Positions 51,519 through 60,158 of a stretch of DNA of 64,000 nt are shown here, piece after piece (position 1 is the stretch's first letter; every line of letters begins with the position of its first letter). Both the position numbers and the translations under genes were made by a program. The stretch lies in assembly GCF_024172185.1 (NCBI RefSeq), contig NZ_JAMZEC010000001.1, positions 2,604,001 to 2,668,000 of the forward strand, read 5' to 3'. Under the pieces are notes generated by a model. That model saw only the letters and a program-made list of their open reading frames with translations. It did no database searches and was not told the origin of the DNA. This DNA is from Nonomuraea roseoviolacea subsp. carminata (GTDB lineage Bacteria; Actinomycetota; Actinomycetes; Streptosporangiales; Streptosporangiaceae).

Positions 51519-51869
51519 ATGGCATCTGATCTCCGCAGACACGGGGAAACCGGCTCGGCCGTACGCGCCGCCGAGCTCATCGTCTCCTCGGCACGCCTGC
51601 GGGAGCTCTCCGAGTGCTCGGCGGTGCTCCGCCGCACGCGGCTGAGGGCCGAGGAGATCGTGAAGGAGGCGCGGGACCTGCTCGCGGAGGCCGAGCGGCA
51701 GGGCGACCCCGACCGGATCCTCGCGCTCAGCGCCCAGCTCGACGAGGCGCGCCGGGCCTATCGCAAGGTGGTCGACGCGTACCTGACGATCTGCCGGCGG
51801 ATCCGGGAGGAACGCCAGGAGATCGATCGGGCCCGCATGACCCTTGTCAGGCATGGCCTGACGGGCTAG
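51519..51869 (+). CDS. Coiled-coil hypothetical protein
   Basis: Protein of 116 residues, almost entirely helical and highly charged (RLRELSECSAVLRRTRLRAE, EIVKEARDLLAEAERQGDPD, AYLTICRRIREERQEIDRAR), which suggests a coiled coil. No family recognised. The ATG at 51519 was chosen because GGGGAGG lies eight bases upstream; a GTG nine bases earlier is possible. It ends nine bases before the zinc-finger gene and probably shares its operon. Confidence 0.7.
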   Translation: MASDLRRHGETGSAVRAAELIVSSARLRELSECSAVLRRTRLRAEEIVKEARDLLAEAERQGDPDRILALSAQLDEARRAYRKVVDAYLTICRRIREERQEIDRARMTLVRHGLTG

Positions 51870-51878
51870 TGTCAGGCC

Positions 51879-52238
51879 ATGCCTGACTGGGAAGAGAAAC
51901 TACGCTGTTCGTTCTGCCACAAGGCGAGCGCGGACGTCGCCAAGCTCATCGCGGGCCCCGGCGTCCACATCTGCGACGAGTGCGTCGGCCTCTGCGTCGA
52001 CATCCTGGAGCAGGAGCGGCTCGCCGCCTCCACCGGACCCCGCCTGCCCATGTGGGAGAGCATGAGCGAGGAGCAGATCCTCGACCACCTGCCCAAGATC
52101 GTCACCGTCCAGGTCCAGGTCGACGACAACCTGCACGACTGGGTGCGCCACCTGCGCACGCGCGACGTGAGCTGGGAGCGCATCGGCGCCGCGCTGGGCA
52201 TGACCCGGCAGTCCGCGTGGGAGAGGTTCCGGGAGTGA
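51879..52238 (+). CDS. Orphan ClpX-type zinc-finger protein with C-terminal HTH-like tail
   Basis: Protein of 119 residues. Residues 8-45 form the zinc-binding domain otherwise found at the N-terminus of ClpX: Cys10 and Cys13 in LRCSFCHK, Cys32 and Cys35 in [18 protein letters not shown]. No AAA+ domain follows. Instead, residues 85-119 ([31 protein letters not shown]) look like a helix-turn-helix. Similar stand-alone proteins occur in actinomycetes, without known role; a link to ClpXP adaptors or to DNA binding is speculation. Confidence 0.8.
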   Translation: MPDWEEKLRCSFCHKASADVAKLIAGPGVHICDECVGLCVDILEQERLAASTGPRLPMWESMSEEQILDHLPKIVTVQVQVDDNLHDWVRHLRTRDVSWERIGAALGMTRQSAWERFRE

Positions 52239-52342
52239 CGCCTTCCGGGTCTCACCGCGGCCGGATTTCGCGGGGACCGATATCCGGCGAACGGTAAACC
52301 GAAGTGACCGGTGGGGCGTCCCTCCTGTAAGGGAGGCCCACC

Positions 52343-52480
52343 ATGAGCGTCCTCGACGGCCTCGCGGCGCCGGATCTCGCGGAGCTCCGCCTGGAGCTGC
52401 TCCTGACCGCGGCGCTGCACCACGAGGCAGAGCGGCTGACCGCCCTCCGCGACGAGGCGGGGCGAACGGCCGCCGACTGA
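52343..52480 (+). CDS. Small acidic helical protein, 45 residues
   Basis: Starts MSVLDGLAAPDLAELRLELL and continues LLTAALHHEAERLTALRDEA; predicted amphipathic helices, no membrane segment. AAGGGAGG lies seven bases before the ATG, and that ribosome site is paired in a possible hairpin (TCCCT/AGGGA or CCTCC/GGAGG). Followed after five bases by a strong terminator, as for a real gene. No family recognised. Confidence 0.55.
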   Translation: MSVLDGLAAPDLAELRLELLLTAALHHEAERLTALRDEAGRTAAD

Positions 52481-52485
52481 ACGGG

Positions 52486-52519
52486 CTCCAGCTCCCCGGC
52501 CGCACCCGGGGAGCTGGAG
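52486..52519. terminator. Bidirectional terminator after the 45-residue ORF
   Basis: Perfect 14-bp stem CTCCAGCTCCCCGG / CCGGGGAGCTGGAG with a six-base loop; TTGGGGG follows on the plus strand. The secreted lipase gene ends 27 bases further on the opposite strand. Confidence 0.85.
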
Positions 52520-52545
52520 TTGGGGGCTCTCGATCCGGTACGGGG

Positions 52546-53208
52546 TCAGGCCGGGCAGCCGCCGTCCAGGGCGGTCAGGACCGCGGCGATGAACGCCTGG
52601 TTCCCCGGCTCCTCCGCGTGGGGCACGCCCGGTATCTCGGCCCGGCACGCCACCCCGTCGATGGTGTCGTTACGGGTCTCGTCGAGCGAGCTGGCCAGCA
52701 CGGTGTAGCGGACCGCGCCGGGGGTCGGGTCGCCGCCGTTGAGCTGCTGCATGAACGTGCCCGACGGGCACATCTGGCCGCCCTGCGCGACCGGGAGCAG
52801 GCAGGCGGGCCAGTAGCCGCGCTGGCCGGTGCCCATGGAGACGTAGCCGAGCGTCTTGGCCGCGCCGCCCAGGGACTTCAGGTAGTACCGGGCCGACAGG
52901 CCGCCCATGCTGTGGCCGACCAGGCTCACCTTGTCGGCGGCGTGCGTCTGGCGCACCTGCTCGACCAGCGCGGCGATGGCGTTGGCATTGGCGACGTTCT
53001 CCTCGCTGGGCAGGTCGATGGCGTACGTCGGGTGCCCGGCCTGCTCCAGCGCCGCCTTCATCGGGGCGAAGGCATCGGGCGTGCCGTTCCAGCCGTGGAC
53101 GAGGATGACCGGCTCCCCCTGGGACTGCCGCGCCCAGGCCACCCCCGAACTCGTGCTCAGGGCCGCCGCCAGGACGACGACCCCCGCTCCCGCCAGCAGA
53201 CGCCCCAT
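52546..53208 (-). CDS. Secreted lipase (alpha/beta hydrolase)
   Basis: Protein of 220 residues with signal peptide (GRLLAGAGVVVLAAALSTSS, cut near AWA). Motifs are VILVHGWNGTPDAFAPM and nucleophile Ser100 in LVGHSMGGLSARYYLKSL; paired cysteines occur in the mature part. Family of small secreted triacylglycerol lipases. The ATG at 53208 has AGGTGG five bases upstream. Divergent from a TetR gene with an inverted repeat in the 56-base gap. Confidence 0.88.
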   Translation of the reverse strand: MGRLLAGAGVVVLAAALSTSSGVAWARQSQGEPVILVHGWNGTPDAFAPMKAALEQAGHPTYAIDLPSEENVANANAIAALVEQVRQTHAADKVSLVGHSMGGLSARYYLKSLGGAAKTLGYVSMGTGQRGYWPACLLPVAQGGQMCPSGTFMQQLNGGDPTPGAVRYTVLASSLDETRNDTIDGVACRAEIPGVPHAEEPGNQAFIAAVLTALDGGCPA

Positions 53209-53220
53209 GGCCGCCACCTA

Positions 53221-53242
53221 ACTTACTTAGTGCTCGGTAAGT
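53221..53242. promoter_or_regulatory. Inverted repeat between lipase and tetR genes
   Basis: ACTTAC, 10 bases, GTAAGT in the divergent region. TAGGTT (53252-53257) lies seven bases before the tetR ATG, so that gene looks leaderless, and the repeat would lie over its -35 region. Probable binding site of the adjacent TetR protein. Confidence 0.5.
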
Positions 53243-53264
53243 GAGTTGCGCTAGGTTTAACACC

Positions 53265-53900
53265 ATGAGCCGCGCCGATCAACCCCTCCACGGGGACGGA
53301 CCCGTCACGAGCCGCCGCGAACGGGCGCGCCTGCGCCGCGAGGAGATCATCCTCATCGCCTCCGAGCTGTTCGCCGAGCGGGGTTACCGGGGCACCTCGC
53401 TGGCCGACGTGGCCGCTCGGGCGGGGATCACCGAGCCGGGGCTGCTGCACCACTTCGGCACCAAGGCGGGGCTCCTGCTGGCGGTGATCGAGCGGCGCGA
53501 CCTCGACAGCGAGGCGTTCGCCATGGAGCTGCTCGGCATGGAGCCGGCCGACCGGCTGCGGGCGCTGCCGGAGTTCGCCCGGCGCAACAGGGACCGGGCG
53601 GGCCTGGCCAAGCTGTTCACGGTGCTGGCGGCCGAGAGCCTGGAGCCGGACGCGCCGGGGCACGACCACTTCGTCGCCCGCTACCGCGCCCTGCGCGCCA
53701 TCGTCGCCGACACGATCCGCTCGGCGCAGGAGGCGGGGCTCACGCGGGCCGGGCTGGAGCCGGAGGTCAAGGCGGCCGAGATCATCGCCACGCTCGACGG
53801 ACTGCAGACCCAGTGGCTGCTGGACCCGGAGGCGGTGGACATCGTCGCCGCCGTCGAGTCCTACGCCCGCACCCTGGAACGCGACCTCACCGGCTCGTGA
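53265..53900 (+). CDS. TetR family transcriptional regulator
   Basis: Protein of 211 residues. Helix-turn-helix domain near residues 20-65 ([56 protein letters not shown]) and C-terminal TetR_C-type ligand domain. Divergent from the secreted lipase, which it may control. The last 14 bases overlap the convergent EamA gene. Confidence 0.93.
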   Translation: MSRADQPLHGDGPVTSRRERARLRREEIILIASELFAERGYRGTSLADVAARAGITEPGLLHHFGTKAGLLLAVIERRDLDSEAFAMELLGMEPADRLRALPEFARRNRDRAGLAKLFTVLAAESLEPDAPGHDHFVARYRALRAIVADTIRSAQEAGLTRAGLEPEVKAAEIIATLDGLQTQWLLDPEAVDIVAAVESYARTLERDLTGS

Positions 53901-54798
53901 CCGGCGAGGCGACGGGCTCCGGCGAAGCCGCCCGGCGCCGCGACACGGCGACCCCGGCCAGGCACAGCGCCCCGCCCAGCAGGGTGACCAGCCCGGGCAC
54001 CTCACCGAGCAGCACCCACGACATCGCCACCACCAGCACCGGCACCGCGTAGGTAGTGGCGCCCATCTTCCCGGCCGTGGTCCGCGCCAGAGCGAACGCC
54101 CAGGTGGTGAAGGCCAGCGCGGTCGGGAACACCCCCAGGTAGACCATGTTGAGCGTCGCCGACAGGGGGGCGCGGGCCGCCTCGCTCACGAGCACGCCGG
54201 CGAAGGGCAGGCAGGCGACGGTTCCGATCAGGCATCCGTAGAAGGTGACCTGCAACGCGCCGGCGTGCCGCAGCGCGGGCTTCTGCGCCACGACTCCTCC
54301 GGCGTACGACACGGCGGCCAGCAGGCACAGCAGCACGCCGAGCACGGAGGCGTGCCCGCCGCCGGACACCGAGGCCCCGACGACCACCGCGCCCGCGAAC
54401 GACACGCCCATGCCGATCAGCAGCGGCCGGGGCAGCCCCTCGCCCAGCAGGCGCGCGCTCAGCAGGGCGATGAGGATCGGTCCGATGTTGACGACCATGG
54501 CCGCGGTCCCGGCGTCCACCTGGCGCTCGCCCCAGTTCAGGACCACCATGTACGCGCCGAACCACAGCACGCCCGAGGTGACGATCCCCGGCCACGCGGC
54601 CCGCGGCGGCCATCCCACCCGCCGGACCAGGGCGATGGCGCCCAGCACGAGCGTCCCGGCGAGCAGCCGCCCGAGGGCCAGCGCGCCCGGGGAGTAGGCC
54701 GCGCCGGCGCTGCGGATGGACACGAAGGCCGAGGCCCACAACACGACGGTGACGCCGGCCGCCGCCAGGGCGGGCCACTCGCTCTTTCGGAACACCAT
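53887..54798 (-). CDS. EamA/DMT-family permease
   Basis: Protein of 303 residues with ten predicted helices in two repeats of the drug/metabolite transporter fold (PALAAAGVTVVLWASAFVSI, then VLLCLLAAVSYAGGVVAQKP). An in-frame ATG at 54846 would add 16 residues. TACCGT lies seven bases before the ATG at 54798, so a leaderless start is possible. Substrate unknown. Confidence 0.88.
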   Translation of the reverse strand: MVFRKSEWPALAAAGVTVVLWASAFVSIRSAGAAYSPGALALGRLLAGTLVLGAIALVRRVGWPPRAAWPGIVTSGVLWFGAYMVVLNWGERQVDAGTAAMVVNIGPILIALLSARLLGEGLPRPLLIGMGVSFAGAVVVGASVSGGGHASVLGVLLCLLAAVSYAGGVVAQKPALRHAGALQVTFYGCLIGTVACLPFAGVLVSEAARAPLSATLNMVYLGVFPTALAFTTWAFALARTTAGKMGATTYAVPVLVVAMSWVLLGEVPGLVTLLGGALCLAGVAVSRRRAASPEPVASPVTSR

Positions 54799-54862
54799 GG
54801 CCCCAACGGTATGGGGATAATCCTTCGTCATTGACCGAAATGTCACACCAACAAGAGGCGTC

Positions 54863-56782
54863 TCAGCCGACGTGGACGTGCGGCCGGCGTTCCAGGTCGC
54901 GCTCGGCCTGGCGCAGCACCTCCCGCGTCAGGGCCGGCACGTCCCCGCCGCCGAAGACCAGGTACCGCAGCATGGCCACGACCGGGTTGCCCTCGGTCCA
55001 GTGGAAGTAGATGTGCGGGACCCCGCCCGTGCGCTCGCGCAGGTAGAGCAGGATCGCGGCGAGCGTGTTCGGCACGGCCGAGCTCTCGACTGTGAGGATC
55101 TTGTGGCCGTAGCGCTCCTCGCCCCTGACGTCCAGCTCCGTCTCGAACTCCGACGCGTCGGGCACGGTCACCTCGACGAACATGACGGGCTCCGCGCTGC
55201 GCAGCCGGTGGTTGAGCCACGTCTCGCGCACCTTGGCGTTGTACTCGTCCTGGTCGCGCCGGTGCGGCTCGTTGGCGATCAGGTGGATCTCGCCGCACGC
55301 CTCGTTGACGAACTCCTCGGCCAGCGGGTCGAGCCGCACGTCGGTGACGCGCAGCTCGGTCGAGCGGGTGGCCCGCGACAGCAGCGAGGTCAGGATGATG
55401 GCCGCGATGAAGAAGGAGGCGATCTTCACGCCCTCGGGCCGCTCGATCACGTTGTCCACCAGCGTGTACGCCAGCACCAGCGAGATGACGGCGAAGCCGG
55501 CGGTCGCCCCGTGCTGCCGCCTGCGGCGGGCCGACAGCGTCACCGCGACCGCCGCCGACAGCATGAGCACCAGCACGCCGGTCGCGTACGCGCCGCCCTG
55601 GGCGTCCACGTTGGCGTCGAAGATGACCGTGATGGCGAACCCGATCGCCGAGAACACCAGCACCAGGGGCCGCACCGCGCCGGTCCACTCGGGCGCCATC
55701 CCGTAGCGGGGCAGGTAGCGGGGCACGAGGTTGATCAGGCCGGCCATGGCCGAGGCACCGGCGAACCAGAGGATCGCGATCGTGGAGATGTCGTACGCGG
55801 TGCCGAACCAGTTGCCGAGGTAGCCGTGCGCGAGGTAGGCCAGCGCCCTCCCGTTGGCCCTGCCGCCCTCCTCGAACTCGTGGTGCGGGATGAGCACGGT
55901 CGTGACGAAGCTGGACAGGATCAGGAAGACGCTCATGATGAGGGCGGCGGTGGTGAGCAGCCGCCGGGCGCCCGCGATGCGCCGCTTGATGTCGCCCTCG
56001 ATCACCGGCATCACGGCCACGCCCGTCTCGAACCCGGACATCCCGAGCGCCAGCTTGGGCATCACGACCAGCGAGAGCCCGATCATGGCCAGCGGGCTGC
56101 TGAATCCGGTGCCGAGCGCGTCCCGCCAGTCCACCACCACCTGCGGCGCCTCCAGCACGTGCAGGAGCGCGGTCGCCACCACCACCGCGTTCAGGGCCAG
56201 GTAGACGAAGACCAGCACCACCGCGATGCCGATGGCCTCGCCGAAGCCCAGCAGGAACACCCCGCCGAGCAGCGCGAGCAGCAGCAGCGTGACCGGGACC
56301 GCCTGGCCCTGGAGCGCGTCGGGGACGAGCGGGTTCTCCAGGATGTGCGCCGTCGCGTCCGCCGCCGACAGCGTCATCGTGATGACGAAGTCGGTGGCGG
56401 CGAACCCGAGCAGGGCCAGCACGAAGATCTTGCCCCACCACTGCGGGGCGAGCCGCTCCAGCATGGCGATCGAGCCCTGCCCGTACGGGCTCTCGGCCGC
56501 CACCCGCCGGTAGACGGGCAGCGCGCCGAGCAGGGTGAGCCCCACCAGGAACAGCGTGGCCAGCGGCGACAGGAGGCCGGCCGCCAGCGCGGCGATGCCC
56601 GGCTGGTAGCCCAGCGTGGAGAAGTAGTCGACGCCGGTCAGGCACATCACCCGCCACCACGGGTGCTTGACGTGGGGACCGTGCTCGATCTGCCTGCGGT
56701 CGGTCTGCAGACCTTCGAGGAGCCACGAACGCAGCGTTCCCTCGGTAGCGACTGGCCGTTTCGCCAGCACCATTTCGGTCAC
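54863..56782 (-). CDS. APC-superfamily transporter with C-terminal cytoplasmic domain (KimA-like)
   Basis: Protein of 639 residues: about 12 membrane helices in the first 460 residues, start of helix 1 [20 protein letters not shown], and a C-terminal cytoplasmic domain ([40 protein letters not shown]). The layout, APC core plus cytosolic domain, is that of KimA-type K+/H+ symporters and related amino acid carriers. It lies 116 bases downstream of kdpE on the same strand, so a role in K+ uptake is plausible but not proven. Confidence 0.78.
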   Translation of the reverse strand: MTEMVLAKRPVATEGTLRSWLLEGLQTDRRQIEHGPHVKHPWWRVMCLTGVDYFSTLGYQPGIAALAAGLLSPLATLFLVGLTLLGALPVYRRVAAESPYGQGSIAMLERLAPQWWGKIFVLALLGFAATDFVITMTLSAADATAHILENPLVPDALQGQAVPVTLLLLALLGGVFLLGFGEAIGIAVVLVFVYLALNAVVVATALLHVLEAPQVVVDWRDALGTGFSSPLAMIGLSLVVMPKLALGMSGFETGVAVMPVIEGDIKRRIAGARRLLTTAALIMSVFLILSSFVTTVLIPHHEFEEGGRANGRALAYLAHGYLGNWFGTAYDISTIAILWFAGASAMAGLINLVPRYLPRYGMAPEWTGAVRPLVLVFSAIGFAITVIFDANVDAQGGAYATGVLVLMLSAAVAVTLSARRRRQHGATAGFAVISLVLAYTLVDNVIERPEGVKIASFFIAAIILTSLLSRATRSTELRVTDVRLDPLAEEFVNEACGEIHLIANEPHRRDQDEYNAKVRETWLNHRLRSAEPVMFVEVTVPDASEFETELDVRGEERYGHKILTVESSAVPNTLAAILLYLRERTGGVPHIYFHWTEGNPVVAMLRYLVFGGGDVPALTREVLRQAERDLERRPHVHVG

Positions 56783-56859
56783 CCTTCACGAAACACGCCT
56801 AAAACCGAAAGCACCCTACCCAGCCCGGAAGGGCAAATGGCCAGGTGAGGGCGTCAAGA

Positions 56860-56875
56860 ATGCGTATGAACGCAT
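56860..56875. promoter_or_regulatory. Palindrome between kdpE and the KimA-like gene
   Basis: ATGCGT-atga-ACGCAT, perfect six-base arms, 24 bases after the kdpE stop. On the minus strand it is directly followed by TTGACG, a candidate -35 element of the transporter gene. It may be an operator (KdpE is a candidate) rather than a terminator because the stem is short. Confidence 0.45.
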
Positions 56876-56898
56876 ATATTTCGGCGGGCCGGGCGGCG

Positions 56899-57567
56899 TC
56901 ACGGCTTGAAGCGATATCCCATGCCGGACTCCGTGATGAGGTGGGCCGGATGAGCCGGGTCCCGTTCGAGTTTCTTGCGCAACTGGGCCATGTACTGGCG
57001 CAGGTAGTGCGTCTCCTTGACGTGGCCGCTCCCCCACACCTCCGACAGCAGGTGGCGCTGGCTGACGAGCTTGCCCGGGTTGCGGAGCAGGATCTCCAGG
57101 ATTCCCCACTCGGTCGGGGTCAGCCGCACGTCCCCGGAGATCGTCTTGGCGGTCAGGTCCACCGTGTGGTCACCGATCTGGACCTTGGCCAGCTCCTCCT
57201 CGTGCATGCCCGCCCGGCGGGTGACCGCGCGGATGCGGGCCAGGAGCTCCTCGATGTCGAACGGCTTGGTCACGTAGTCGTCCGCGCCGGCGTCCAGCGC
57301 CTCGATCTTGTCCTGGTGCGCGTACCGGCCGGTCAGCACGATGATCGGGACGGAGGTCCAGCCGCGCAGCCCGTGGATGACGTCCAGCCCGTCCAGGTCG
57401 GGCAGCCCGAGGTCGAGCAGGACCAGGTCGGGGTGGAACTCCGCGGCCTGGCGCAGCGCCGCCCCGCCGTCCGGGGCCGTCGCGACCTCGTAGTGGCGGG
57501 CGACGAGGTTGATCCGCAGCGCCCTGAGCAGCTGGGGCTCGTCGTCGACGACGAGGACGCGGGTCAT
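56899..57567 (-). CDS. kdpE: Response regulator KdpE
   Basis: Protein of 222 residues. Receiver domain with acidic pocket VVDDEP and phospho-acceptor Asp52 in LVLLDLGLPDLDGLDV, followed by the OmpR-type winged helix (RLTPTEWGILEILLRNPGKL, YLRQYMAQLRKKLERDP). Activates kdp transcription under low K+ or high osmolarity. The ATG overlaps the stop of kdpD (ATGA). Confidence 0.96.
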   Translation of the reverse strand: MTRVLVVDDEPQLLRALRINLVARHYEVATAPDGGAALRQAAEFHPDLVLLDLGLPDLDGLDVIHGLRGWTSVPIIVLTGRYAHQDKIEALDAGADDYVTKPFDIEELLARIRAVTRRAGMHEEELAKVQIGDHTVDLTAKTISGDVRLTPTEWGILEILLRNPGKLVSQRHLLSEVWGSGHVKETHYLRQYMAQLRKKLERDPAHPAHLITESGMGYRFKP

Positions 57568-60158
57568 GGCGCCACCGCCCGCGACGAGATGGGCAATGCG
57601 AGGATCATGGTGAGACCTCCCCCTGGTGTCTCGTCCGGGACGAGAGTGCCGCCCATGGCCTCGGCCAGCCCCCGCGACAGGGCCAGCCCGAGGCCGACGC
57701 CGGTGTGGTTGTCGCGGTCGCCGAGCCGCTGGAACGGCATGAAGACGCGGTCGTGCGCCTCGGGCGGTATGCCGGGGCCACGGTCGATCACCCGGACCTC
57801 CACCTGGTCGCCGTGCCAGCTCGCGCTGATCAACGCCTTCCGGTCGGCTGGACTGTAGCGCACCGCGTTCGACAGCAGGTTGACCAGCACCCGTTCGAGC
57901 AGCGCCGGATCGGCCACCACCTCGGGCAGCTCGAACGGGATGTCGCTCTCGACCCGGTCGCGCAGCGGGCCGAGATCGTCGATCGCCGGCGGGACGATCT
58001 CCTCCACGGCGACGGGCTGCAACGCCAGGCCGAGGACGCCGGCCTGGAGACGGCTCATGTCGAGCAGGTTCTCCACCAGCCGGTTCAGCTTGTCCAGGGA
58101 CTCGTCGGCCGTGGCCAGCAGCTCGTCCCGGTCCTCGGGCGACCAGGCGACGTCCGTGGCGTTCAGGCTGTCCACGGCGGCCTTGGCCGAGGCGAGCGGG
58201 GTGCGCAGGTCGTGGCTGACGGCGGCGAGCAGCGCGGTGCGCATCCGGTCGGCCTCGGCCAGCGGCTCGGCCAGCTCGGCCTGCTCGCGCAGCCGATCCT
58301 GGCGCAGCGCGACGGCGATCTCGGCGGCGAACGCCTCCAGCACCCGCCGGTCGCTGGCGGCCAGCAGCCGCCCGCGCGCCGCCAGCACCAGGCCGTCGCG
58401 GACCGTCACGTCGGTGTCGGCCCCGGCGGGGCAGGTGACCGGGGCTCCGCCCGCGGTCGCCAGGATGCGCCACGCCTGCGGCTCGGCCGGGTCGTCCGGG
58501 CTCGGCGGGCCGATGCGCTCCAGCAGAGTCACCGAGGTCAGGCCGAACGTCTCGCGCAGCCGGGCCAGCAGCGAGGGCAGCGCCGCCTCGCCGCGCAGCA
58601 CGTGCCCGGCGAGCGTGGACAGCAGCTCGGCGTCGGCCTGCGCGCGCATGGCCTCCCGCGTACGGCGGGCCGCGAGGTCCACGATCGTGCTCACCACCCC
58701 CGCGACCAGCACGAACACCACCAGGGCGAGAAGGTTCTCCGGGTCGGCGATGGTGAACTCGCCGACCGGCGGGGTGAAGAACCAGTTGAGCAGCAGCGAC
58801 CCGCCGACCGCCGCCGTCACGGCCGGCCACATGCCGCCGGCCAGCGCGACCCCGATGACCAGGCACAGGAACAGCAGGATCTCGCTGGGCAGCGAGACCC
58901 CGTCGCGGAACGGCAGGAGGGCCAGCGTCAGCAGCGGCATCCCGGCGGCCGCGACCAGCCATCCGGCGACCCTGCGGCGCCTGGTGAGCGCGGCGCGCGA
59001 GCGGGCGGGCCGCGCCCGGCCCCGCTGCGCCTCCGCGTGCGTGATCATGTGGACGTCGATGCTGCCGGACCTGGCCGTCGTCTCCACCCCCACGCCGCGC
59101 GAGAGGAGCTGCGCGAACCGGCCGCGCCGCGACGCGCCGAGCACGAGCTGGGTGGCGTTGACCCCGCGCGCGAAGTCCAGCAGCGCCCGCGGGACGTCGT
59201 CGCCGACCACCTGGTGGTACGTGCCGCCCAGCGACTCCACCAGCGCCCGGTGCCGGGCCAGGCCGGCCGGATCGGCCCCGGCCAGGCCGTCCCCGGTGGT
59301 CACGTGGACGGCCAGCAGGTCCGCGCCCTTGGACCGCGCGGCGATCCGGGCCGCCCGCCGCACCAGCGTGTCGCCCTCCGGCCCGCCGGTCACCGCCACC
59401 ACCACCCGCTCGCGCGCCTCCCACGTGCCCTCGATGCCGTGGGCGGCGCGGTAGCGGTCGAGCTGCTCGTCCACCTTGCCCGCCACCCACAGCAGCGCCA
59501 GCTCCCGCAGCGCTGTCAGGTTGCCCTCGCGGAAGTAGTTGGACAGCGCGGCGTCCACCTTCTCCGGCGCGTACACGTTGCCGTGGGCCATCCGGCGGCG
59601 CAGCGCCTCCGGCGACATGTCCACCAGCTCGACCTGGTCGGCGCGGCGCACCACCTCGTCCGGCACGGTCTCCCGCTGCTCGATGCCGGTGATCTGCTCG
59701 ACGACGTCGTTGACCGACTCCAGGTGCTGGATGTTCACCGTGGAGACCACGTCGATGCCGGCGTCCAGGATCTCCTCGATGTCCTGCCAGCGCTTGGCGT
59801 TGCGCGAGCCGGGCACGTTGGTGTGGGCCAGCTCGTCGATCAGCGCCACCCTCGGGGCGCGGGCGATGACCGCGTCCACGTCCAGCTCGGTGAAGCTCGC
59901 GCCGCGGTGCGCCAGCGTCCGGCGCGGCACGACCTCCAGCCCCTCCAGCAGCTCGGCGGTGCGGGCGCGGCCGTGGGTCTCGACGAGCCCCACGACCACG
60001 TCCCGGCCGCGCTGCCGGGCGCGCCGGCCCTCGCCGAGCATCGCGTACGTCTTGCCCACCCCGGGAGCCGCCCCGAGGTAGACCCGCAGACGCCCTCTGG
60101 CCGTGGCCGGTCTCGTGGTCACGGCCGGTCTCGTGGTCACAGCGGGTCTCGTGGTCAC
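57564..60158 (-). CDS. kdpD: Sensor histidine kinase KdpD
   Basis: Protein of about 864 residues. N-terminal KdpD domain with LGAAPGVGKTYAMLGEGRRA (Walker A-like) and LIDELAHTNVPGSRNAKRWQ, then a USP-like domain (RVVVAVTGGPEGDTLVRRAA), four membrane helices near residues 415-515, a GAF domain, and the kinase core with His649 in AVSHDLRTPLASAK and the ATP motif GVGLGLALSRGLAEAMGG. The first GTG (60158) overlaps the kdpC stop; two more in-frame GTGs lie in 18-base repeats at 60140 and 60122, so the exact start is open. Confidence 0.94.
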   Translation of the reverse strand: MTTRPAVTTRPAVTTRPATARGRLRVYLGAAPGVGKTYAMLGEGRRARQRGRDVVVGLVETHGRARTAELLEGLEVVPRRTLAHRGASFTELDVDAVIARAPRVALIDELAHTNVPGSRNAKRWQDIEEILDAGIDVVSTVNIQHLESVNDVVEQITGIEQRETVPDEVVRRADQVELVDMSPEALRRRMAHGNVYAPEKVDAALSNYFREGNLTALRELALLWVAGKVDEQLDRYRAAHGIEGTWEARERVVVAVTGGPEGDTLVRRAARIAARSKGADLLAVHVTTGDGLAGADPAGLARHRALVESLGGTYHQVVGDDVPRALLDFARGVNATQLVLGASRRGRFAQLLSRGVGVETTARSGSIDVHMITHAEAQRGRARPARSRAALTRRRRVAGWLVAAAGMPLLTLALLPFRDGVSLPSEILLFLCLVIGVALAGGMWPAVTAAVGGSLLLNWFFTPPVGEFTIADPENLLALVVFVLVAGVVSTIVDLAARRTREAMRAQADAELLSTLAGHVLRGEAALPSLLARLRETFGLTSVTLLERIGPPSPDDPAEPQAWRILATAGGAPVTCPAGADTDVTVRDGLVLAARGRLLAASDRRVLEAFAAEIAVALRQDRLREQAELAEPLAEADRMRTALLAAVSHDLRTPLASAKAAVDSLNATDVAWSPEDRDELLATADESLDKLNRLVENLLDMSRLQAGVLGLALQPVAVEEIVPPAIDDLGPLRDRVESDIPFELPEVVADPALLERVLVNLLSNAVRYSPADRKALISASWHGDQVEVRVIDRGPGIPPEAHDRVFMPFQRLGDRDNHTGVGLGLALSRGLAEAMGGTLVPDETPGGGLTMILALPISSRAVAP
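60105..60158. repeat. Three 18-bp tandem repeats at the kdpC-kdpD junction
   Basis: The unit GTGACCACGAGACCGGCC (first copy ...CCCGCT) is repeated three times without gap. Each copy begins with GTG in frame with kdpD and codes for VTTRPA; the first copy contains the kdpC stop codon. Confidence 0.9.
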
